Shown here piece by piece: positions 9,308 through 18,055 of a stretch of 64,000 nt of DNA. Location of the stretch: contig NZ_CP024313.1 in the NCBI RefSeq assembly GCF_002944315.1, positions 186,001-250,000 on the forward strand. The letters run 5' to 3'. The translations under genes and the position numbers were made by a program. Positions within the stretch are counted from its first letter, which is position 1, and each line of letters begins with the position of its first letter. Source of the stretch: Rhizobium sp. NXC24 (GTDB lineage Bacteria; Pseudomonadota; Alphaproteobacteria; Rhizobiales; Rhizobiaceae). The notes beneath the pieces were generated by a model. It made no database searches. It was not told where the DNA came from and worked only from the letters and a program-made list of their open reading frames with translations.

Positions 9308-9964
9308 GTGTCAGATCTGCATCAATTCCAGGTTTTAAGGGAAAAGGGCATCGGTCGCGGAATACGAATGTCTGATCGCTGGCAACATCCACAGTCATCC
9401 AATGCCAGGCTATGGCTGCGAATGGGTTTGGAAATGGATTTTGACGACTATGTGCTTACCTGTGTCTTTTCCCGAGCGCTTGAGGAGATTGAAGCTGGCC
9501 AAGCGTCGGCGACCGAGGCGACCGGCCTTTCTCGCGTCGAGCTGCAGGCCGTCCTAACACGGAGTTTTCCTGCGAAGCTTATCGACGCCTTTTTTCCGGA
9601 AGAGGCAAGCGATCCAGAGATCGGTACGGAGGAAAAGCTCCTGCGTGACTTGCTACTTTCGTATGCCCGTCCAAACGATCCAGTCAGTGCCCGCTTCGCT
9701 AAAATCATTGCCCGACGTGCTCTGCGCGACGACCATCTGTGGCAGGACCTTGGTCTATCTGACCGAGCCGAGTTGGGTCGGCTGTTCGCCATGCATTTTC
9801 CGACGCTGTCGGCTGGCAATACCAACAATATGAGGTGGAAAAAGTACCTTTACCGCAAGCTCTGCGAGGCTGAAGGTTTCTCGCTCTGCGCCGCTCCCAG
9901 CTGTCAGGACTGCAGGGATTTCGAATCGTGCTTCGGCCCCGAAACGGATGAAGCCCGTCGTTAA
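9308..9964 (+). CDS. nifQ: NifQ, molybdenum-related nitrogen fixation protein
   Basis: NifQ is thought to supply molybdenum as a Mo-Fe-S cluster for FeMo-cofactor synthesis. The C-terminus holds CAAPSCQDCRDFESC, the exact C-X4-C-X2-C-X5-C motif of the family. I chose the GTG at 9308 because AAGGAG lies 10 bp upstream, giving 218 residues; an ATG at 9284 lacks a ribosome-binding site. The gene runs opposite to its neighbours and has its own -24/-12 box plus NifA site. Confidence 0.88.
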   Translation: MSDLHQFQVLREKGIGRGIRMSDRWQHPQSSNARLWLRMGLEMDFDDYVLTCVFSRALEEIEAGQASATEATGLSRVELQAVLTRSFPAKLIDAFFPEEASDPEIGTEEKLLRDLLLSYARPNDPVSARFAKIIARRALRDDHLWQDLGLSDRAELGRLFAMHFPTLSAGNTNNMRWKKYLYRKLCEAEGFSLCAAPSCQDCRDFESCFGPETDEARR

Positions 9965-10009
9965 GTCGCTTTCGCGAGTGGTGCGAAACCGTCAGCGCTT
10001 GCCCAGCGC

Positions 10010-11452
10010 CTATACAAACCCGGCACGCATCTCTCGGCGACGTTGAACGGAAGAGGGGATATTCATTGCTTCCCTGTATTTTGCGACGGTGCGGCGCGCA
10101 ATATCGATCCCGCTTTCCCGAAGTTGGGCGACCATATTATCGTCGGAAAGCACACTGTCCTCCGTTTCCGCGGCAATCATTGTCCTTATGCGATGGCGGA
10201 TCGCTTCGGCCGAGTGTGCCTCGCCGCCTTCGGAGGATGCAATCGCGACCGTGAAAAAATACTTCAGTTCGAACACGCCGCGAGGGGTGAGCATGTATTT
10301 GTTCGAAGTCACACGGCTTACCGTCGACTCATGCATCTCGATCGCGTCAGCCACAGTCTTAAGATTGAGAGGCCGAAGATAGGCAGTGCCGCGTTCCAGA
10401 AAGACATCCTGCTGGCGGACGATTTCAGTTGCTACCTTAAGGATCGTCTTGGCCCGTTGATCGAGGCTGCGAACCAGCCAGTTCGCGTTTTGGAAGCATT
10501 CGTTGAGGAATGCCTGATCACTGGAATCATGCGCGGTCAGACGAGAGACTTCGGCAAAGTAGGTTTGGTTGATGAGCACCTTGGGCAGCATGTCGGGATT
10601 GAGTTCGATCTGCCACCCGCCTGCGGTCGACGGCAGGACTCTAACGTCCGGTATGATGGCGTCCGGTCGTCCGGATTGGAATCGGTTTCCGGGCCTGGGA
10701 TCGAGTGTCCGGATCTCATGCAACATGTCGAGAATGTCATCTTCGTCGACACCGCAGCGCCGCTTCAATGCGCGAAAGTCACGTTGTGCAACCAACTCAA
10801 GATTAGCGACCAGCGCTTCCATAGCCGGGTCGAACCGATCCCGCTGGCGCAACTGTATCTCGAGGCATTCCCTAAGAGTTCGCGCAAAAATTCCAGGTGG
10901 ATCGAAATGCTGCAAGGTCGCGAGAACTCGCTCGACGTCACCCTCGTGGACACCCAGACTTGCCGCCAGCTCTGATAGGTCCACCTGAAGATATCCAGTG
11001 TTTTCCAGATGATTGGCAAGCGCACCGGCAATGCGTCGATCTCGAGAGGTGAATGCAGTGAGCGCAATCTGCCGTGCGACATCGTCGTGCAATGTTTCGG
11101 TAGACGCAGCAAATTCCTCGAAGCCTGGGGGTTGGTCTGACGAAACATTGGCGGAACTTCGAATTGATTTCCATTCTCCAAGTGGCCCGGGAGACTCGAC
11201 CCTTGTCGGCGCATCAACCTTGCCATCCTGTGTGACAATATCGGGCCTGTTCTCCGAGGTCGAAACGACATCGTCAGAAGTGATGCCATCGCTTGATGCC
11301 AGCTCCAGAAACGGGTTCTTCTCCAATTCCTGCTCGACGAACTGATGCAGTTCGCCGTGCGCCAGTTGCAGCAGACGAATAGATTGGATGAGCTGAGGCG
11401 TAATAACCAGCGATTGCTTTTGGCGCTGGAGAAGGTTTGCTAAATACTGCAT
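10010..11452 (-). CDS. rpoN: RpoN, RNA polymerase sigma-54 factor (symbiotic copy)
   Basis: RpoN directs RNA polymerase to -24/-12 promoters with NifA. The 480-residue protein has the glutamine/leucine-rich region I at the start (QSLVITPQLIQSIRLLQLAHGEL), the core-binding region and DNA-binding HTH, and near the C-terminus the RpoN box ARRTVAKYRE. It follows prxS with a 78-bp gap, matching the prxS-rpoN2 operon of Rhizobium etli, so it is probably the symbiosis-specific second copy rather than the housekeeping one. Confidence 0.96.
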   Translation of the reverse strand: MQYLANLLQRQKQSLVITPQLIQSIRLLQLAHGELHQFVEQELEKNPFLELASSDGITSDDVVSTSENRPDIVTQDGKVDAPTRVESPGPLGEWKSIRSSANVSSDQPPGFEEFAASTETLHDDVARQIALTAFTSRDRRIAGALANHLENTGYLQVDLSELAASLGVHEGDVERVLATLQHFDPPGIFARTLRECLEIQLRQRDRFDPAMEALVANLELVAQRDFRALKRRCGVDEDDILDMLHEIRTLDPRPGNRFQSGRPDAIIPDVRVLPSTAGGWQIELNPDMLPKVLINQTYFAEVSRLTAHDSSDQAFLNECFQNANWLVRSLDQRAKTILKVATEIVRQQDVFLERGTAYLRPLNLKTVADAIEMHESTVSRVTSNKYMLTPRGVFELKYFFTVAIASSEGGEAHSAEAIRHRIRTMIAAETEDSVLSDDNMVAQLRESGIDIARRTVAKYREAMNIPSSVQRRREMRAGFV

Positions 11453-11530
11453 CCTAAGAGCGAAACCCCTATCGATCTTGGTACGTCGTCGCGCGAATTT
11501 TCATTTTATGACATTTTGATCCTCCGGCGT

Positions 11531-12070
11531 TCATGCTGCGGCCGAGGCCTTCAGCTTTTCCAGGATGTTTTGCGGCGACGAAATGCCATAGGGATCGGTT
11601 TGACAGTTGTCAGAGAAGCCTTCTTCCTCAAACCACTGCTCCACCTCGCCGTCATCGACCACCGCCGCGTAGCGCCAGGAGCGCATTCCGAAACCGAGAT
11701 TGTGCTTGGCGACGAGCATGCCCATCTTGCGAGTAAATTCTCCCGAGCCGTCAGGGATGAGCTCGACGTTGCGAAGCCCTACGGACTTGCCCCAGGCGTT
11801 CATGACAAATGCATCGTTTACGGAGAGACAGTAAATCTCATCGATGCCCTTCTTTTGAAACTCGCCATAAAGGCTTTCGAAATCCGGTAGCTGCTGGTTG
11901 GTGCAGGTGGGGGTGAAGGCGCCTGGCAGCGAAAACAAGATGACGCGCTTGCCGCGGAAATAGTCGTCGGATGTCTTGTCTTTCCACCGATACGGGTTCG
12001 GCCCTGGTAGGGCCTCATCGCGAACACGCGTCCGGAATGTGACGAAGGGAACCTTCTTTTTGATGTCCAT
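11531..12070 (-). CDS. prxS: PrxS-type atypical 2-Cys peroxiredoxin
   Basis: Peroxiredoxin-5-like thiol peroxidase, likely protecting bacteroids from peroxide. The 179-residue protein contains the peroxidatic-cysteine motif PGAFTPTCTNQQLPDFE near residue 50 and the conserved DAFVMNAWGK segment. Rhizobium etli PrxS is expressed in nodules under NifA/RpoN control together with rpoN2 (established knowledge); the arrangement here is the same, with a -24/-12 box 84 bp upstream. Confidence 0.92.
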   Translation of the reverse strand: MDIKKKVPFVTFRTRVRDEALPGPNPYRWKDKTSDDYFRGKRVILFSLPGAFTPTCTNQQLPDFESLYGEFQKKGIDEIYCLSVNDAFVMNAWGKSVGLRNVELIPDGSGEFTRKMGMLVAKHNLGFGMRSWRYAAVVDDGEVEQWFEEEGFSDNCQTDPYGISSPQNILEKLKASAAA

Positions 12071-12153
12071 CTAACTGCTCCTTCATAACAGACAATTGAG
12101 GCGTTGTTTGGCGATTGCGGCCGCATATCCGATCTCGGTCGATATGCTGGTCA

Positions 12154-12169
12154 GGCAAGCGCCATGCCA
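12154..12169 (-). promoter_or_regulatory. sigma-54 promoter of prxS-rpoN
   Basis: Minus strand reads TGGCATGGCGCTTGCC: TGGCAT, five bases, TTGCC, 10-bp GG-to-GC spacing, oriented toward prxS. I see no perfect TGT-N10-ACA in the following 200 bp. Confidence 0.65.
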
Positions 12170-12625
12170 TTTACCCTTAGGGCCGAGGATCATTGTACTT
12201 CCCGAAGGAGCCTTGGTTTGAGTAGGAGCGCCTCCAACAAGGGCGCTGAACCAGACATCTCAGCCGCGAGTGACCTCCGCGGCGGTGACATCGGTTGGTC
12301 ATCGGGAAGCGTCGGATATTCGCCAAGACCGAACCGTTCCGGATAGCCGGGTCAGATCCTTTAACGAGCACCGCCGGCAGGCACTGACGTGGCCGCCGTC
12401 GTTGCGTTCTTAGGCACAGCGATTTGCCGAGACAAGTTTTCTGATAGCGCGGAGTGATGTGCCGCTGTTGCTGCTCTCGATCATATCCAGATTGGGATGT
12501 GCGCCACCCTTCAGCTCTCCGGCAAGGCGCCCGCGTGTCCGGTCGCGGTGAGATTAAAATCTCGGCGTATCATTGCTATTGAATGATTAGGTTCTCCCTC
12601 GCTTGTCCATTCGTCAACCGTTGGA
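12170..12625. other. intergenic region between prxS and the pepM control region
   Basis: No reading frame with a ribosome-binding site, RNA gene or clear repeat is visible. Several GG/GC pairs have 11-bp spacing and do not qualify as sigma-54 promoters. Confidence 0.5.
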
Positions 12626-12641
12626 TGTTCGAAACGGGACA
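12626..12641. promoter_or_regulatory. NifA upstream activator sequence of pepM
   Basis: TGTTCGAAACGGGACA is a perfect TGT-N10-ACA, 85 bp upstream of a -24/-12 box in the pepM leader. Confidence 0.7.
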
Positions 12642-12725
12642 AGAATGTTCGGAGACCGACGATTGGATTGTAAGGCCTGGCCGCCGGCCGGGGCAAGTCG
12701 TGCAGCGCGGCCGCCCGCGCTCATC

Positions 12726-12741
12726 CGGCACGCAACTTGCG
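12726..12741 (+). promoter_or_regulatory. sigma-54 promoter of pepM
   Basis: CGGCACGCAACTTGCG has CGGCAC, five bases, TTGCG with exact 10-bp GG-to-GC spacing. Initiation about 10 bp downstream would leave a leader of roughly 40 nt before the pepM ATG. Confidence 0.7.
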
Positions 12742-12793
12742 TCGATGATTTTTCGCCGCGCTTGGCACTTTCCGATTTGCGATGGAGCATGAC

Positions 12794-13657
12794 ATGGATC
12801 AAAAGGTTTTCGTTCCAAAGAGCATCGGGGCGATTGAGGATCCGACGAAATCGCTCCGCGATCTGATTTCCTCCCCGGACGTGACGCATCTAATGGGCGC
12901 GCATGATGGGCTTTCCGCGGCGGTTGCCATGCAGGCTGGCTTTAAGGCCATTTGGGCGTCTGGCCCGTGCATTTCGAAGAGCCTCGGCTATCGCGAGGTC
13001 AAGGAGGTAAGTTGGACACATTTGATAGAGGTGATGGAACGAATGGCGGACGCCAGCGGGCTGCCGATCCTCGCCGATGGTGGTTCCGGCTTCGGGAACA
13101 TGAATAGTTCGCGTTTAATGGCAGCAAAGCTGTTGCAGCATGGCGCCTCTGGTGTGTGCATCGATGATAAGAGCTTCCCGAAAATGAATTCCTCTGTCGG
13201 GAATCCTCCTCCGCTGGACAATATTGAAAAATTTTCCGGCCGCCTGAAGGCTATCAAGGATACCACGGGAAATGACCTTGTGCTTGTAGCCCGCACCGAA
13301 GCCTTAATCGCCGGTTACGGTCTCGATGCGGCCCTGTTGCGCGCGGACGCCTACGCGAACGCCGGCGCCGATGCGATCCTGATCCATTCGGGGGAAGCGA
13401 AGACGCACGAGGTCCTCACCTTTGCGAAGGAATGGAAGCGGCTTCCGATCATGATCGCGCCTTCGAATTACTATCGCACGGTCATTTCAGCGCATCATGA
13501 CGCCGGCATCACCAATGTCGTGTGGGTCAACCACGCGATGCGTGCAGCAATTGCAGGGATGCGGGCTGCTTGCAACTGGATCATCGCCGAAGCAAGCGCC
13601 GGGCGGGCTGGGCAGGAGATAACGAAGCTCGACGATGGACCCGCAGCGTTATGGTGA
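12794..13657 (+). CDS. pepM: phosphoenolpyruvate phosphomutase (phosphonopyruvate synthesis)
   Basis: PEP mutase interconverts PEP and phosphonopyruvate, the entry step to almost all natural phosphonates. The protein (287 residues from ATG 12794, which has GGAG seven bases upstream) belongs to the isocitrate lyase/PEP mutase superfamily. It carries DDKSFPKMNS, the mutase gating-loop signature (E/D)DK-x5-NS that separates mutases from lyases; the first acidic residue is Asp rather than the usual Glu. Further mutase-like segments are VLVARTEALIAGYGLDAAL, DAILIHSG and NVVWVNHAMRAA. No phosphonopyruvate decarboxylase is seen beside it, so the step that pulls the unfavourable equilibrium forward is unidentified. 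NifA/sigma-54 sites stand directly upstream. Confidence 0.85.
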   Translation: MDQKVFVPKSIGAIEDPTKSLRDLISSPDVTHLMGAHDGLSAAVAMQAGFKAIWASGPCISKSLGYREVKEVSWTHLIEVMERMADASGLPILADGGSGFGNMNSSRLMAAKLLQHGASGVCIDDKSFPKMNSSVGNPPPLDNIEKFSGRLKAIKDTTGNDLVLVARTEALIAGYGLDAALLRADAYANAGADAILIHSGEAKTHEVLTFAKEWKRLPIMIAPSNYYRTVISAHHDAGITNVVWVNHAMRAAIAGMRAACNWIIAEASAGRAGQEITKLDDGPAALW

Positions 13658-13891
13658 ACCGCCTTTGGCGGAAGTCGGTATCTCCGCGTGCGTGATTAGC
13701 ATTGGTCCGCTGAAGCGGTCAGCCTCGGTACGTCTGTGCCCGATGCTTGCGACCCAATGAGACCATTTCCCGCCGAACTGATGACAATGTGGCCGATCGA
13801 TGTGGGCTCGCCAAAGAATGACCGCCGATCTCGTTGAGCGTGCCGCAGGAAGGTACCATGAGCATCCGTTTGAAGTCGGCATTGTCGTTAA

Positions 13892-14620
13892 CTAAGCCGA
13901 ACATGACGGGACCCTTTCTTTTGTGGTGATGTAGGTTGCTCTCACATGCTTTCCCTCGGTCCAATCACGGAGTCGGTTTGGAAGGGTGCCGTTGATAACG
14001 ACCCCCGCAGCACCCCGCAATGACATGAAATGGGCTGCACAAGCATCGACTGACGCATGACCAAGCTCGGCAAGATCGTGGGCATCTATCTCCTCGATAA
14101 ACGCTTCCGGGTCGTGAGTTGCCGCATTGCGGTAGACGCCGTCTACATCTGTCAGAATTGCCAGTAGCGGAGCATTGGTTACCCACGCAATCCACGCCGC
14201 CACCGCGTCGGACGTTATGTCCCAACTCCATTCGACCGAATCCGTTGTGAAGAGCATGCGCGAGGCAAGGAGAACTGGAATTTTGCCAACCTTTGCCAGG
14301 CTCCGACTTTCGCTCAACGTTGCAGACGGAACAAGTTTCGAAGAGAAGGCACGATTCACCAGCAAATATCCTGGCTCATCTTGGACAAGAGCGCACCTGT
14401 GATGGATCGTCACCGATCGGAGTGGATATGGGTTGTCAACACGCTCAATCGCCTTGTCGTGTAAGTCTCCGCCAGGAACTACCAAAATTCGATGTCCGCG
14501 CTCGGCCAAGCGCTCGAGTTCCGCGACAGCCGTCCTAAAAACCGACGGATCATGGATGAGGCTTCCGCGGAACTTGACAACTATTGAAAAGCTGCATGAG
14601 GAAAGACCTTGGGTGAACAT
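13892..14620 (-). CDS. amino-acid-kinase-family protein, MfnE-like
   Basis: Member of the aspartate/glutamate/uridylate kinase fold: N-terminal phosphate-loop strand SIVVKFRGSLIHDPSVF and HRILVVPGGDLHDKAIERV, then WDITSDAVAAWIAW and LLAILTDVDGVYRNAA. The combination VPGG, WD(I/V)TSD and TDVDG resembles MfnE-type small-molecule phosphate kinases and related proteins of secondary pathways, more than uridylate kinase. Starting at ATG 14620 (GAGG eight bases upstream) gives 242 residues. It faces pepM tail to tail. The substrate is unknown; in phosphonate pathways such kinases phosphorylate a phosphonate intermediate (FomA), but this is only an analogy. Confidence 0.65.
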   Translation of the reverse strand: MFTQGLSSCSFSIVVKFRGSLIHDPSVFRTAVAELERLAERGHRILVVPGGDLHDKAIERVDNPYPLRSVTIHHRCALVQDEPGYLLVNRAFSSKLVPSATLSESRSLAKVGKIPVLLASRMLFTTDSVEWSWDITSDAVAAWIAWVTNAPLLAILTDVDGVYRNAATHDPEAFIEEIDAHDLAELGHASVDACAAHFMSLRGAAGVVINGTLPNRLRDWTEGKHVRATYITTKERVPSCSA

Positions 14621-15130
14621 GTCTGAACCTCGCCCTTCCACTGTGGAGGCCAAATGTAGGTTTGCAGGGCTTCTCGATCTCATTTCCGATGGGCAGCTGA
14701 GACCTTTTGAAAAGCCGCAGCGTAGAACTGCATTCCGGTCAACGCCATTTGCGAGGCAAGCTCGATTACGTTGAACTTATGTCGAGAAGTTTCGTCGCGT
14801 TTGAAAAGTTGCTCTTCCACCATTTCCCCGCAATTCTTTTACCGAACGATGTTGGATCGTCTCGAACGCGCTACGGCTCTTTGTCCGGGACGCTCAAGCT
14901 GATGGGCCCGTTCATGAGCTTTGGGCCCACATGATCCCGTATTCCATCCACCGACCCACAGTGAAATATGCCTTGGCGGCTCTCATTGCGTCGCACGACT
15001 TCAAAAACCATGCCAACTTTGCAGAGCGAGCCCCAAAAGTATTCTCACTGTTTCCTCCCGTCTCAGGGCCGAAAAGAGCGAACACCTCAGAGGGGCGTCG
15101 TGAAGATTCAAACGCATACACTGTTGAATT
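14621..15130. other. intergenic region upstream of the MfnE-like kinase
   Basis: No convincing gene. A weak minus-strand -24/-12-like element at 15020-15035 (TGGGGCTCGCTCTGCA, 10-bp GG-GC spacing) lies about 95 bp from the NifA-type site at 15131-15146 and could drive the kinase gene. Confidence 0.3.
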
Positions 15131-15146
15131 TGTCAGATAATCGACA
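15131..15146. promoter_or_regulatory. NifA upstream activator sequence of the SnoaL/SDR/LLM genes
   Basis: TGTCAGATAATCGACA is a perfect TGT-N10-ACA inverted repeat, 93 bp upstream of the -24/-12-like element at 15239. Confidence 0.7.
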
Positions 15147-15238
15147 CCGGCTTTTGTTAAATCAATCTCTCTCGCTGTTCCAGCTAAGTGTCTGAAATCA
15201 AATCACGAAACCATCCCGTACGGTGACACCGGTCGCGT

Positions 15239-15254
15239 TGGCATGAGATTTGAA
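15239..15254 (+). promoter_or_regulatory. sigma-54-type promoter of the SnoaL/SDR/LLM genes (variant -12 box)
   Basis: TGGCATGAGATTTGAA: TGGCAT, five bases, TTGAA, same spacing and same GA variant as the nifH and nifQ boxes. The first robust gene starts 370 bp downstream, with a possible small ORF in between. Confidence 0.55.
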
Positions 15255-15370
15255 AGTAGTTCGCTTGTAACGGCGATGCACACCGGTAAACGATTATTGG
15301 GTACCGGTCGGCAGGAGGGAAGGCGGACCGTATCAATTGGTCCAATCGGATTTTATCAAAGAAGAGAGCA

Positions 15371-15610
15371 ATGGAAGCCAGAAGAGCGAACGGCCTGACG
15401 GGCCATATCCCCGTTAACCGTCAACCGCGGCCGAGCGCACCTATGGATGTCGAACCAAACGACGGTTTGATAGATGGGAAGCATATTGGCGGGCCGCGCC
15501 GTGCCAGGTGCAAAATGCAGCATCCCCTCGATGGTCCGCCGGCTACGAACATCCTGGCGTCGTTGCCAGGTCACTTAATACACGAGTGCCTCTCCCCATC
15601 TTGGAATTAG
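15371..15610 (+). CDS. possible small protein, function unknown
   Basis: A 79-residue frame from ATG 15371, with only a weak purine stretch (GAGAG) upstream, ends 10 bp before the SnoaL-like gene. The product is proline/arginine rich with no motif I recognise. Its place between the sigma-54 element and the next gene makes it worth listing, but a long untranslated leader is equally possible. Confidence 0.25.
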   Translation: MEARRANGLTGHIPVNRQPRPSAPMDVEPNDGLIDGKHIGGPRRARCKMQHPLDGPPATNILASLPGHLIHECLSPSWN

Positions 15611-15620
15611 CGACAAAGCG

Positions 15621-16193
15621 ATGTGCCACGAACAAATTACCGAATTACTTGATCGTGAGGCGATCCGTAATTGTCTTTATCGATATTGTCGCGGGATAGA
15701 TCGGGCAGACGAGGCGGCGCTGCGCAGTGCGTACTGGCCGGACGCGCATGACAGTCACGGCGCTTATTCCGGCTCGGCAGAGGGATTCATAGAATTCGCG
15801 CGGGGTGTCTTCAAGACCGAACCGCGCAACATCCATCAGATTACGAATGTTCTGATCGAGTTCATCGACCCGGCGGAGGCTGCCGTCGAGAGTTACTTCA
15901 CTGCGCTGCAACACGGACCGGACGGGGAAAGGACAATACGTCAGGTGCTGTTGTGCGGCCGCTATTGCGATCTGTTTCAGAAAAGGGAAGGTGAGTGGCG
16001 CATTGCCGAGCGGACCGTCGTCTACGATTGGTTCGAGGAACAGCCCGCGCCAGTGACCTCCGAGATGGAGCGTTTCGGTCTCCGGCAGCCGATCGGGGCA
16101 TCGTATCCGGTCGATCCGGTCTATGCGCTCTTGAACCGTCGTTTTCTTCAGAAACGTGAAGATGCGATGCACATGGCGAAAACGCCTCGGTGA
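15621..16193 (+). CDS. SnoaL-like / NTF2-fold protein
   Basis: The 190-residue protein starts with the SnoaL_4-type pattern [25 protein letters not shown], then [23 protein letters not shown] and later [10 protein letters not shown]. This alpha+beta cone fold occurs in polyketide cyclases, dehydratases and ring-hydroxylase small subunits. Conserved Asp/His positions are present, so it may be catalytic, but the reaction cannot be told. It is followed 115 bp later by the tandem SDR gene in the same direction. Confidence 0.75.
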   Translation: MCHEQITELLDREAIRNCLYRYCRGIDRADEAALRSAYWPDAHDSHGAYSGSAEGFIEFARGVFKTEPRNIHQITNVLIEFIDPAEAAVESYFTALQHGPDGERTIRQVLLCGRYCDLFQKREGEWRIAERTVVYDWFEEQPAPVTSEMERFGLRQPIGASYPVDPVYALLNRRFLQKREDAMHMAKTPR

Positions 16194-16308
16194 TGAGTGG
16201 TTTCAGATCTTCGACGGCGGAGCGGACCACGCGACCTTTATGTCTACTGCCATGTCGGCGTGTTTGTCCGGAAAATAAAGGTCCGTGAAACGGTCAGGAG
16301 AATTCCTC

Positions 16309-17811
16309 ATGAAAAAGCAACGTGTCGTCATCATTACCGGCGCTGCAGGCGGGATCGGCCGAGCACTCGTCGACGCTCATCTCGCTGTCGGGGACATAGT
16401 TGTTGCCGCGGACCTTCCGGACAGCGGCGTGCTTGAACTGGCACGTGATTTCGGCGCAGCGAATCTCGGGCTTGAATTCGATGTCTCACGGGAAGAGGAC
16501 ATCCTTGCCCTTTATGCGCGAATCGACGCGCAGTTCGACCACATCGACGTTCTTGTCAATAATGCGGCGATTGGGCCCAGCATAGCCGCGACCACCGAGA
16601 CCCCCATCGACGACTTTAGACGCGCGTTGGCAGTAAACCTGATCGGCCCCTTCCTCATGGCTCGCGAAGCGGCGCGGCGGATGCAGCCCGGTGCTGCGAT
16701 TATTAACGTCGCCTCGATGTCGGGGATAATTAGCAATCCAAAACGCAACGCCTACGCGGCTTCGAAAGCGGGCCTTATCTCGGTTACGAAATCACTTGCC
16801 TGCGAGTTGACTTCGCTTGGCATCCGCGTGATGGCAGTGGCGCCTGGCTATGTGCGAACGCGGATGGTCGCGCAATTGCAGCGCGATGGCCATGCGAACT
16901 TTGAGGCGGTGCGCAGCCGTATCCCAATAGGTCGCATGGCGCGACCGGACGAAATTGCACGAGCCGTACGGTTTCTCGCCAGCCCGGATGCGCATTATAT
17001 CAACGGCACGGTGCTGACAATTGATGGGGGATGGATGTCGTTCAACCAGCCCGGCGAAGCGCACCCGCGAGTAAGCGAAACACCACCAGCCGAGCTTTCC
17101 CGTCCGCCACAATCAACCAGTAAGCGGATCGTCCTCGTCACGGGCGGCGCGACCAGCATAGGTGCGGCCGTTGCTCGCCGCTTTGCAGCAAACGGCGATA
17201 CCGTCGTAATTGCCGACATGAACGGCGCCGCAGCGGCGAAGCTCGCGAAATCCCTCGGCGGCGAGCACATTGGAAAGCCCGTGGACATCTCAAGCGAAAT
17301 GGAGGTGGTAGCACTGTTCGACCATTTGCGGGAGCGGTTCGGGCGGCTTGAGATCCTCGTCAACAGTGCCGCTTGGCCTGATAGTTGCAAGTCGGGAGTT
17401 GAGCAAACGCCTGCCGAGATCGCGCGCGTCATTGATGTCAACCTGACCGGGGCCTTCACCTGCGCGCGTGAGGCTATCAAAATGATGCGACCCAACGGGG
17501 TAATACTGAATATTGGATCAATCAACCGCTACCTGACGATTGCCCAGCGCCATGCGTATGGCGCATCAAAAGCGGGATTAGAAATGCTGACCCGCTGCAT
17601 GGCGGCCGAACTCGGGCCGGTTGGCATTCGGACTGCGACGATTGCTCTTGGCTTCATTCACACACCTGATAGCGCACAGACCGCGATCAGCCGCCGCAAC
17701 CCAGCCCTTAGCGGGGGGCAGTTCGAAGGCGTGGCAAACGCAGCGTTCTTCCTAGCTTCGCCAGATGCTTCATACATCAACGGTTCGACCCTCTACGTCG
17801 GCGACGGCTGA
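16309..17811 (+). CDS. tandem (two-domain) short-chain dehydrogenase/reductase
   Basis: Two complete SDR units are fused in 500 residues (ATG 16309, AGGAGAAT upstream). Unit 1 (about 1-240) has TGAAGGIG, NNAA, and the catalytic S...YAASK; unit 2 (about 265-500) has TGGATSIG, NSAA and S...YGASK. Both retain the NAD(P) glycine motif and the Ser-Tyr-Lys triad, so both may be active. A linker of about 25 residues rich in Pro/Ser joins them. A bifunctional SDR suggests two successive oxidoreductions on one intermediate. It lies between the SnoaL-like and LLM genes on the same strand. Confidence 0.85.
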   Translation: MKKQRVVIITGAAGGIGRALVDAHLAVGDIVVAADLPDSGVLELARDFGAANLGLEFDVSREEDILALYARIDAQFDHIDVLVNNAAIGPSIAATTETPIDDFRRALAVNLIGPFLMAREAARRMQPGAAIINVASMSGIISNPKRNAYAASKAGLISVTKSLACELTSLGIRVMAVAPGYVRTRMVAQLQRDGHANFEAVRSRIPIGRMARPDEIARAVRFLASPDAHYINGTVLTIDGGWMSFNQPGEAHPRVSETPPAELSRPPQSTSKRIVLVTGGATSIGAAVARRFAANGDTVVIADMNGAAAAKLAKSLGGEHIGKPVDISSEMEVVALFDHLRERFGRLEILVNSAAWPDSCKSGVEQTPAEIARVIDVNLTGAFTCAREAIKMMRPNGVILNIGSINRYLTIAQRHAYGASKAGLEMLTRCMAAELGPVGIRTATIALGFIHTPDSAQTAISRRNPALSGGQFEGVANAAFFLASPDASYINGSTLYVGDG

Positions 17812-18055
17812 ACTTCGGCAATATCGCATTTCCCAAGATCAAAAACATTCACGGGAGATCGAAAAGGACACTGTGTGCCAAACGGCATGCGGAGCGTCAT
17901 CGAATTTGACAGTTTTGTGAGCGCTTGCGGCCGGCGAACGGCAAGCCATTTTGTCTCGAAACCCCGAAATCCGAAAAAGGCGGATTGGATCCGAGGCCAC
18001 GAACACGTGCCTGCTGGCCATTCGCTAATCGGCCCAATGTTAATGAGGAAACATT

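Noticed and set aside
12411..12425. AGGCACAGCGATTTGC as a sigma-54 promoter upstream of pepM
   Set aside because: Spacing is 11 bp; the element at 12726 with correct spacing and a NifA site is better.
18037..18052. Perfect TGT-N10-ACA (TGTTAATGAGGAAACA) just before the LLM monooxygenase start
   Set aside because: It overlaps the ribosome-binding site and no -24/-12 box lies below it; about 16 such motifs are expected by chance in 64 kb.
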